Positions 1 through 4,837 of a DNA stretch of 5,940 bases are shown here, in pieces. Below the pieces are notes generated by a model. The model saw only the letters and a program-made list of their open reading frames with translations. It made no database searches and was not told where the DNA came from. Origin of the DNA: Methylotetracoccus sp. (GTDB taxonomy: Bacteria; Pseudomonadota; Gammaproteobacteria; Methylococcales; Methylococcaceae); NCBI GenBank assembly GCA_025458755.1, contig JALORT010000215.1:1-5940 (forward strand), given 5' to 3'. The position numbers were made by a program, and so were the translations under genes. Positions within the stretch are counted from its first letter, which is position 1. Each line of letters opens with the position of its first letter.

Positions 1-2
1 TG

Positions 3-257
3 TCCCGGATCTTTATCGTCCCCAGTCTGCACCGGATGCATCATTCGGCGTTGCGTGAGGAGCATGACAGCAATTACGGCGCTGTCCTCGCGGTCTGGGA
101 CCGGCTGTTCCGCACCGTAAGAGAAGGAGAACCCCGGTCGATCGGCCTAAGCGGTGTAGAAGAGCAGCATTTCGCCGATTTGGTGAAGTACGGCTTTACC
201 TCGCGGGTGGAATTCAAGCGCGTTCCGGTCATGATCGAAAACGCCGAGAAGGCATAA
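3..257 (+). CDS. Fatty acid hydroxylase / sterol desaturase family protein, C-terminal fragment (5' end outside window)
   Basis: This is the last 84 codons of a gene whose 5' end lies before the window. The frame is open from base 3 to the TAA at 255-257. Near the start it reads LHRMHHS, which fits the third histidine box (HxxHH) of the membrane di-iron hydroxylase/desaturase superfamily. It continues with HDSNYGAVLAVWDRLFRT, matching the family's typical 'D-S-N-Y/F-G-x-x-L-x-x-W-D-R-L-F-x-T' stretch just after that box. Members are integral membrane oxygenases that use a histidine-coordinated di-iron centre to hydroxylate or desaturate lipids. The first two histidine boxes and the membrane helices would lie upstream. 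The tail after the WDRLF segment is hydrophilic and presumably cytoplasmic. The ATG at 36 lies inside the histidine box, so it is an internal methionine and not the start. The substrate cannot be inferred from this fragment. Confidence 0.85.
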   Translation, partial: SRIFIVPSLHRMHHSALREEHDSNYGAVLAVWDRLFRTVREGEPRSIGLSGVEEQHFADLVKYGFTSRVEFKRVPVMIENAEKA

Positions 258-395
258 GCGGGTGTTCGATCGTCACCATAGAAGCAGGCGCAGGGCACCT
301 TCCCGTGTCAGCAGGGTGGAGCGAGAAGGCATCTAAGGCGGCGACGTGGCTCTTGGCGGACCTCGATCCGTGAGTCTACGCGAGACGTCTGTGCA

Positions 396-418
396 AGCCG
401 CTGCCGTGTCCCGCGGCT
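396..418. repeat. Inverted repeat / stem-loop (6-bp stem, 11-nt loop)
   Basis: AGCCGC at 396-401 pairs perfectly with GCGGCT at 413-418 around an 11-base loop. It lies 8 bases before a second, stronger stem-loop. No run of T follows on either strand. It could be a structured 3' end of the upstream transcript, or chance pairing in GC-rich DNA. Confidence 0.3.
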
Positions 419-426
419 GATCAGTT

Positions 427-446
427 CGCCGGGCGTCTGCCCGGTG
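427..446. repeat. Inverted repeat / stem-loop (8-bp stem with one G-U pair, 4-nt loop)
   Basis: CCGGGC at 429-434 pairs perfectly with GCCCGG at 439-444 around the tetraloop GTCT. The stem extends outward by a G428-U445 wobble and a C427-G446 pair. This is the most stable-looking hairpin I noticed in the window. It lacks a T-tract, so it is not a canonical Rho-independent terminator. It could protect the 3' end of the upstream mRNA or assist termination. Confidence 0.4.
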
Positions 447-543
447 CGCTCACGCTGGACAACAAGGCTGTGCAGTTCGAACGCGCGGTAGTGCGTGCCG
501 CGGCATCGGCATGTTGGTGCGTCGGAAACGGCGCGCGAGGCGC

Positions 544-574
544 TTATCAGGCGGGCCGGCGGATGTGAAATAAT
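544..574 (+). promoter_or_regulatory. Candidate sigma70-type promoter for metG (weak)
   Basis: The hexamer AATAAT at 569-574 matches TATAAT at five of six bases and is the only AT-rich patch in an otherwise very GC-rich stretch. A partial -35 box, TTATCA (544-549, four of six to TTGACA), sits upstream with a 19-bp spacer, longer than the ideal 17. Transcription would begin around 581-583, giving a leader of about 20 nt before the metG start. The placement is sensible but the match is modest. Confidence 0.3.
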
Positions 575-600
575 GCGCCTTTTGCTCGGCTCTTCCCGCG

Positions 601-2649
601 ATGAACCAGCCCCGTAACATCCTCGTCACCAGCGCTCTGCCTTACGCCAACGGCCCGATCCATCTCGGGCATCTGGTCGAATACATCCAGACCGACATCT
701 GGGTCCGGTTCCAGCGGATGCGCGGTCACGACTGCTGGTATGTCTGCGCCGATGATACGCACGGCACGCCGATCATGCTGCGGGCGGAGAAAGAGGGAAT
801 CGCTCCGGCGGAACTCATTCGCCGGGTCCACCGTGAACATTCGCGCGACTTCGCCGGTTTTCACGTCGAGTTCGATACCTACTACACCACACATTCCGAC
901 GAAACCCGCCACTACGCGGAGCGGATTTACGCCGCACTTCAGGACAGAGGCCTGATCGAGGCGCGCTCCATCGACCAGTTTTTCGATCCGGTCAAGGAGA
1001 TGTTCCTGCCGGACCGCTTCATCAAGGGCGAGTGTCCCCGCTGCCATGCCAAGCACCAGTATGGCGATAGCTGCGAGGCGTGTGGAGCGACCTACCAGCC
1101 CACTGAACTGATCGAACCGTATTCGGCGATTTCGGGCACCGCACCGGTTCGCAAGGAATCGGTGCATTACTTCTTCAAGCTGGGCGAGTGTGCGGCTTTC
1201 CTGAAGGAATGGACGAAGGCCGGCCATCTGCAGCCGGAAGCCGCCAACAAGCTGGACGAGTGGTTCCGCGCCGGCCTGAACGACTGGGACATCTCGCGCG
1301 ACGCACCCTATTTCGGGTTCGAGATACCCGACGCGCCGGGCAAGTATTTTTATGTCTGGCTGGATGCGCCGATCGGCTACATGGGCAGTTTCCAGCATTT
1401 GTGCAATCGTGTCGGGCTCGATTTCGCGGCGTTCTGGGGCATCGACTCGCAGGCTGAGCTGTACCATTTCATCGGCAAGGACATCCTCTACTTCCATACC
1501 TTGTTCTGGCCGGCGATGCTGCACTACGCCGGCTTCCGCACCCCCACGAAAGTATTCGCACACGGATTTCTGACCGTGAACGGGGAGAAGATGTCGAAGT
1601 CGCGGGGCACCTTCATCACGGCCGAGAGTTACTTAAAGGAGGGTCTGAATCCGGAGTGGCTGCGCTACTACTATGCCTGCAAGCTGAACGGGACGATGGA
1701 GGACATCGACCTGAATCTGGACGATTTCGTGTTGCGGGTGAACAGCGATCTGGTCGGGAAGTTCGTCAACATCGCCAGCCGTTCGGCCGGCTTCATCACG
1801 AAACGCTTCGCATCCTGCCTCGGCCGTTTCGATGCCGCCATCGATGTATTCCAGGAGTTCGTGGCCGCGGGCGAACAGGTGGCCGACCACTACGAGAACC
1901 GCGACTACGGGCGGGCGGTCAGGGAGATCATGCGGCTGGCCGATTTGGCCAATCAATATGTGGATACCCACAAACCTTGGGAGATCGCCAAGACCGTCGG
2001 GCGGGATGCCGATCTTCATGCGGTCTGCACCACCGCTTTGCAACTCTTTCGGCTGCTGGCACTCTATTTGAAGCCGATCCTGCCGCATCTGGCGGTGCAG
2101 GCCGAAGCGTTGTTGCAGACCACGTTGACCTGGGATGCGGCGGGTCATCCGCTGGCCGAGGGGCATCAGATTCAGCCGTACCAGCACCTTTTGACCCGCA
2201 TCGACCCGAAGCAGGTTGCAGCCCTGGTGGCAGCGAACACGAGCAATCTGGCCGCAGAGACGGAATCGCATTCGCCGGCACGTCATGCCGAGCATCAGCT
2301 GCACGAGATCCATCCGATTGCAGAGACGATTACGATCGATGATTTCGCCAAGATCGATTTGCGGGTGGCCAAGATCGTCAGCGCTGAACATGTCGAAGGG
2401 GCGGACAAGCTGCTGAAGCTGACGCTGGATCTCGGCAACGAGACACGAACCGTATTCGCCGGAATCAAGTCCGCCTATCAGCCGGACCGTTTGGTCGGGC
2501 GCTTGACAGTGATGGTGGCGAACCTCGCCCCGCGGAAGATGAAGTTCGGCCTGTCGGAAGGGATGGTGCTGGCGGCAGGCCCCGGCGGGCGGGACATCTT
2601 CGTGCTGCAACCGGACGAGGGCGCGCAGCCGGGAATGCGCGTCAAATAG
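601..2649 (+). CDS. metG: Methionyl-tRNA synthetase (class Ia, with C-terminal tRNA-binding domain)
   Basis: The enzyme charges tRNA-Met with methionine using ATP, in the cytoplasm, for both initiation and elongation. At 682 residues it is close to the roughly 677 of the E. coli enzyme and resembles it throughout. The Rossmann-fold catalytic core carries the HIGH-type signature HLGH at residues 21-24 and KMSKS at 330-334. The zinc-binding knuckle has Cys145, Cys148, Cys158 and Cys161. The helical anticodon-binding domain follows (about 385-545). After a variable linker, an EMAPII/Trbp111-like tRNA-binding domain starts near residue 578 ([10 protein letters not shown]) and includes [15 protein letters not shown]; it serves dimerisation and tRNA binding. 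The ATG at 601 is the only usable start: an in-frame TAA lies at 571-573 with no ATG, GTG or TTG between. No Shine-Dalgarno sequence precedes it; the leader is pyrimidine-rich. The gene converges on prmC. Confidence 0.98.
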   Translation: MNQPRNILVTSALPYANGPIHLGHLVEYIQTDIWVRFQRMRGHDCWYVCADDTHGTPIMLRAEKEGIAPAELIRRVHREHSRDFAGFHVEFDTYYTTHSDETRHYAERIYAALQDRGLIEARSIDQFFDPVKEMFLPDRFIKGECPRCHAKHQYGDSCEACGATYQPTELIEPYSAISGTAPVRKESVHYFFKLGECAAFLKEWTKAGHLQPEAANKLDEWFRAGLNDWDISRDAPYFGFEIPDAPGKYFYVWLDAPIGYMGSFQHLCNRVGLDFAAFWGIDSQAELYHFIGKDILYFHTLFWPAMLHYAGFRTPTKVFAHGFLTVNGEKMSKSRGTFITAESYLKEGLNPEWLRYYYACKLNGTMEDIDLNLDDFVLRVNSDLVGKFVNIASRSAGFITKRFASCLGRFDAAIDVFQEFVAAGEQVADHYENRDYGRAVREIMRLADLANQYVDTHKPWEIAKTVGRDADLHAVCTTALQLFRLLALYLKPILPHLAVQAEALLQTTLTWDAAGHPLAEGHQIQPYQHLLTRIDPKQVAALVAANTSNLAAETESHSPARHAEHQLHEIHPIAETITIDDFAKIDLRVAKIVSAEHVEGADKLLKLTLDLGNETRTVFAGIKSAYQPDRLVGRLTVMVANLAPRKMKFGLSEGMVLAAGPGGRDIFVLQPDEGAQPGMRVK

Positions 2650-2684
2650 GATGGACGGATCGGAGAGCGGTGAGCCCGGGACCC

Positions 2685-3569
2685 CTAGTCGTCCGGCCAC
2701 GCCGCCTCGGTTACGCGCAGGTGCCCCTGAAGATCCGGATGATGGGTGATGTCGCGGTAACCGCAATGGCTCAGCAACGCTCTTAGCTCGTCGGCTTGTT
2801 GATAGCCGTGTTCGAGCAGCAGCCTGCCACCGGGGATGAGTCGCCCTCCGGCTTCGGCTGCAATGACCCTCAATGCGGCAAGCCCGTCCGGGCCCGCCCG
2901 CAACGCGAGCGTCGGTTCGAAGCGGACATCCCCCTGGCCGAGATGAGGATCGGCTTCGGCGATATAGGGCGGATTGCTGACGATCAGGTCGAAACGGAGA
3001 TCCCCGGGAAATCCTTCGAACCAGTCGCTGTGCAAAAACCGTATCCGGGTGACGTGGTGCCGTTCCGCATTGCGCCGCGCGATCTTCAGTGCGGCGGTGC
3101 TGACGTCCGAGGCGTAGACCACGGATTCGGTGCTTTCCGCCGCAAGGGTCACCGCGATCGCGCCGCTGCCGGTGGCAAGATCCAGCAGCACGGCCCCGCG
3201 CCGAGCCGAGAGGTACTGCAGAGCGAGTTCGACCAGCAGTTCGGTGTCCGGGCGCGGGATCAATACCTCCGGTGTCACCAGGAACTCCCGCGACCAGAAC
3301 TCCCTGCTCGCGGTGAGATAAGCGATCGGTGTGCCCTGAAGGCGGGAGGCGATCAGCGCACCGTAAGCGTGCGCCTGTTCTGCGGTTAACGGCCGTTCAG
3401 GCCAGGCGCGCAGGAAGGCGCGGTTCCGTTGAACGACCTGCGAGAGCAGAACCTCGGCATCGAGTGCGGGGCTGGTGCTGGCGTGCTGCAACACCTGCGC
3501 GGCTTCGGACAGCGCGCAGTGAATCGTCGTGGGCTTGGTTGCGGGCGGCGTCATGGTTCGATGAGGCAT
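2685..3569 (-). CDS. prmC: Peptide chain release factor N5-glutamine methyltransferase (HemK/PrmC)
   Basis: This cytoplasmic enzyme uses S-adenosylmethionine to methylate the glutamine of the GGQ motif in release factors RF1 and RF2, which improves termination. Numbering from the ATG at 3554 (289 aa), the N-terminal helical substrate domain covers about 15-90 and includes PIAYL (76-80) and REFW (84-87). RPDTE follows at 101-105. The SAM-binding motif LDLATGSGAIAV is at 124-135, and the catalytic NPPY at 194-197 lies within a stretch closely matching E. coli PrmC (QGDVRFEP). Two in-frame ATGs are plausible: 3567-3569 (294 aa) and 3552-3554 (289 aa); neither has a Shine-Dalgarno sequence. I use the outer one. 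The frame stays open upstream to 3833, but the added residues are arginine-rich and resemble nothing in the family. In many proteobacteria prmC follows prfA; here it stands apart, 35 bp from the metG stop. Confidence 0.95.
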   Translation of the reverse strand: MPHRTMTPPATKPTTIHCALSEAAQVLQHASTSPALDAEVLLSQVVQRNRAFLRAWPERPLTAEQAHAYGALIASRLQGTPIAYLTASREFWSREFLVTPEVLIPRPDTELLVELALQYLSARRGAVLLDLATGSGAIAVTLAAESTESVVYASDVSTAALKIARRNAERHHVTRIRFLHSDWFEGFPGDLRFDLIVSNPPYIAEADPHLGQGDVRFEPTLALRAGPDGLAALRVIAAEAGGRLIPGGRLLLEHGYQQADELRALLSHCGYRDITHHPDLQGHLRVTEAAWPDD

Positions 3570-3582
3570 GTCGGCAGTTTCG

Positions 3583-3588
3583 ATTATG
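3583..3588 (-). promoter_or_regulatory. Candidate -10 box for prmC
   Basis: On the minus strand the hexamer CATAAT (five of six to TATAAT) lies 13 bases before the ATG at 3569. No good -35 box is visible at 16-18 bp. If functional, the mRNA would begin only a few bases before the first ATG, consistent with the absence of a Shine-Dalgarno sequence for prmC. The evidence is a single hexamer. Confidence 0.2.
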
Positions 3589-3623
3589 CGGGCGAACGAA
3601 GGCAACGTATCGGAATGAGGCTC

Positions 3624-3639
3624 GCGGCCGCGGCGCGCC
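3624..3639. repeat. Two abutting 8-bp all-GC palindromes
   Basis: GCGGCCGC (3624-3631) is followed directly by GGCGCGCC (3632-3639). Each octamer is self-complementary, and together they form a 16-bp run of only G and C. They lie 55 bp upstream of the prmC start, within the divergent promoter region. They may be chance in GC-rich DNA, or part of a methylation or protein target. Confidence 0.5.
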
Positions 3640-3820
3640 GATCTTGTCGCTGCCGATGGACCCGAAACAGCGCGGTCACCGGCGGCGCGAGCCCGCTCCG
3701 GGAAGAGTGAGCCGTGAATGGCGTGCTTCTCGCCTGGCCCCGGCGCGACTCGACGGTGAGCGCGCAAGCACTCGTGCCAAGTCCATCGATGCTGCGGCTT
3801 CCAATAGCGTAAACTGGCGC

Positions 3821-3839
3821 TGCGGCGGCGCAAGCCGCA
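3821..3839 (+). promoter_or_regulatory. Leader stem-loop upstream of the glutathione transferase gene
   Basis: TGCGGC (3821-3826) pairs perfectly with GCCGCA (3834-3839) around a 7-base loop. If transcription starts upstream of it, the mRNA would carry this hairpin ending 35 nt before the gst start and about 23 nt before its GAGG. It would leave the ribosome-binding site free. No function is demonstrated. Confidence 0.3.
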
Positions 3840-3862
3840 CCATGTTTTCCCGAATTTCCGTC

Positions 3863-3866
3863 GAGG
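3863..3866 (+). promoter_or_regulatory. Ribosome-binding site of gst (GAGG)
   Basis: GAGG lies 8 bases before the ATG at 3875. It decides the start in favour of 3875 over the in-frame ATG at 3842, which has no Shine-Dalgarno sequence and would add 11 residues not found in related enzymes. Confidence 0.7.
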
Positions 3867-3874
3867 CGTTCACG

Positions 3875-4486
3875 ATGAAACTCTACTACTATCCCGGTGC
3901 CTGCTCGCTGGCTGCGCACATCGTTCTCCGAGAAGCAAACTTTCCGTTCGAGCTCGAACAGGTGGATCTTGCCGCTGGCAAAACAGCGAGCGGTGCCGAG
4001 TTCCGGACGGTGAATCCGAAAGGCTACGTGCCGGCACTCTTGCTGGACGACGGTCAGGTGCTGACCGAGGACCAGGTCATCCTCCAGTTCCTGGCCGACC
4101 TGAAGCCAGAATCCGAGCTGGCGCCGCCGCTCGGGTCCATGGAGCGCTACCGTCTGATGGAGTGGCTCGCGTTTATCGCCACCGAAGTCCATAAGGCGTT
4201 CGGCCCACTGTGGAACCCGACGACCCCGGAGGCGACTCGGCAAGCGGCGATCGCTCTGCTCGGACGCCGCTTTGATTATCTGGCCGACTGCCTGCGCGGC
4301 AGAGACTGGCTGTTCGGCGATCGTTTTACGGTGGCCGATGCCTATCTGTGCACCGTACTCGGCTGGTGTGCCTATCACAAGATCGATCTTGCGCCCTGGC
4401 CCGTACTCGCCGAGTACCTGGGCCGAGTGAGCGCCCGACCGGCGGTGCAGCAGGCGATGAAGGCCGAGGGACTGATTCCGTTGTAG
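3875..4486 (+). CDS. gst: Beta-class glutathione S-transferase
   Basis: A cytosolic enzyme that binds glutathione and conjugates it to electrophiles or supports thiol-disulphide chemistry; the physiological substrate is not evident. At 203 residues it matches E. coli GST (201) closely. The N-terminal thioredoxin-like domain (1 to about 80) opens with MKLYYYPGACSLA and holds the beta-class Cys10. NPKG is at 47-50, and VPA (52-54) supplies the cis-proline that binds the glutathione backbone. The LTE at 63-65 gives the Glu65 that contacts the gamma-glutamyl group; the next residue is Asp66 where Gly or Ser is more usual. The helical C-terminal domain carries the beta-class His106 (TEVHKAF) and the FTVADAY folding motif (151-157). 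The start is chosen from the GAGG at 3863-3866 and family alignment. The DUF1840 gene follows after 15 bp, suggesting co-transcription. Confidence 0.95.
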   Translation: MKLYYYPGACSLAAHIVLREANFPFELEQVDLAAGKTASGAEFRTVNPKGYVPALLLDDGQVLTEDQVILQFLADLKPESELAPPLGSMERYRLMEWLAFIATEVHKAFGPLWNPTTPEATRQAAIALLGRRFDYLADCLRGRDWLFGDRFTVADAYLCTVLGWCAYHKIDLAPWPVLAEYLGRVSARPAVQQAMKAEGLIPL

Positions 4487-4501
4487 AGCCGGTTGACAAC
4501 C

Positions 4502-4837
4502 ATGCTGATAACCTTTGAAAGCAAAGTCGGCCGCATCACCTTGTTCGGTGACGCCGCCACACAACTGATTCGCATGATGGGGCGGAGCGGCACGGTGCCG
4601 AGCGCGCTGCTGGCCGCAGAAATCCCGGAGGCGCTTGCCAACCTTCGGCAGGCGCTCGATGCTGCCGACGCGTCAGCCGCGGAGGAGAGTGCCGAGGATG
4701 AGGACGAGACCCGCAAAACCCCCCCGGTATCCTTGCGTCAACGCGCATTCCCGCTGATCAAGCTGTTGGAAGATGCGGCCCGAGAAGGTTCCGATGTGAT
4801 GTGGCAGTCCCCGGGTTCAGCGCCGCTGCAGTTCTGA
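4502..4837 (+). CDS. DUF1840 domain-containing protein
   Basis: A 111-residue protein of unknown function in the DUF1840 family. The N-terminal conserved half begins MLITFESK and includes FGDAATQLIRMMGRSGTVPSAL (about 15-37). The C-terminal conserved half is VSLRQRAFPLIKLLEDA (76-92) followed by DVMW (98-101). Between them lies a low-complexity alanine- and acid-rich linker (about 52-71) whose length and composition look free to vary. No signal peptide or membrane segment is visible, so it is probably cytoplasmic. The ATG at 4502 matches the family's MLxTF opening; an in-frame TTG at 4493 would add three residues and sits closer to a weak GAG. It lies 15 bp behind gst, likely in one operon. 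A run of seven C at 4719-4725 marks the linker end, and the last 21 bp overlap the convergent gene. Confidence 0.88.
   Translation: MLITFESKVGRITLFGDAATQLIRMMGRSGTVPSALLAAEIPEALANLRQALDAADASAAEESAEDEDETRKTPPVSLRQRAFPLIKLLEDAAREGSDVMWQSPGSAPLQF
4817..4837. other. 21-bp tail-to-tail overlap of two coding sequences
   Basis: The TGA of the isopropylmalate-synthase-like gene (4819-4817, minus strand) lies inside the last codons of the DUF1840 gene, whose own TGA is at 4835-4837. Both reading frames are well supported by conserved motifs upstream, so the overlap appears real. No terminator hairpin is visible here, and the transcripts would be complementary at their 3' ends. Confidence 0.8.

Larger units (their letters stand above)
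258..600. other. Intergenic region before metG (343 bp), no convincing gene
   Basis: No complete gene is supported on either strand. The stretch contains two GC-rich inverted repeats (396-418 and 427-446) and a short AT-rich island near 566-574 that may hold the metG promoter. It also contains a + strand frame open from 374 to the TGA at 566-568. That frame has no good start codon before GTG at 470, and its only protein-like part is about 470-510. No U-tract follows either stem-loop, so there is no clear intrinsic terminator for the upstream hydroxylase gene. Confidence 0.6.
3570..3874. other. Divergent intergenic region between prmC and gst (305 bp)
   Basis: Start codons of genes on opposite strands flank this stretch, so it should hold promoters in both directions. 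I see a -10-like hexamer for prmC, two abutting 8-bp palindromes (3624-3639) and a leader hairpin (3821-3839) before gst. Frames open through it on both strands give arginine- and alanine-rich peptides typical of GC-rich non-coding DNA. I find no supported gene. Confidence 0.55.

Noticed and set aside
36..257. A complete small protein starting at the ATG at 36
   Set aside because: That ATG lies within the HxxHH histidine box of a longer protein whose frame is open to the left edge.
2650..2684. Bidirectional terminator in the metG/prmC convergent gap
   Set aside because: The 35 bp contain CCCGGG but no stem of useful length and no T-tract on either strand.
547..2766. Long open frames on the minus strand opposite metG (547-1563 and 1633-2766)
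   Set aside because: They are antisense to strongly conserved metG, resemble no family, and arise readily opposite GC-rich coding DNA with biased third positions.
3570..3833. N-terminal extension of PrmC by 88 residues to an upstream start at 3833
   Set aside because: The added residues are rich in Arg, Ala and Ser with no similarity to PrmC, and the family normally begins near the ATGs at 3569 or 3554.
3329..3874. Extension of the glutathione transferase frame upstream to 3329
   Set aside because: It overlaps prmC in antisense, gives low-complexity Arg-rich sequence, and the GAGG-ATG at 3863-3877 matches the family start exactly.
4493..4501. TTG at 4493 as the DUF1840 start
   Set aside because: It adds only three residues; the ATG at 4502 gives the MLITF opening typical of the family. 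It remains possible.
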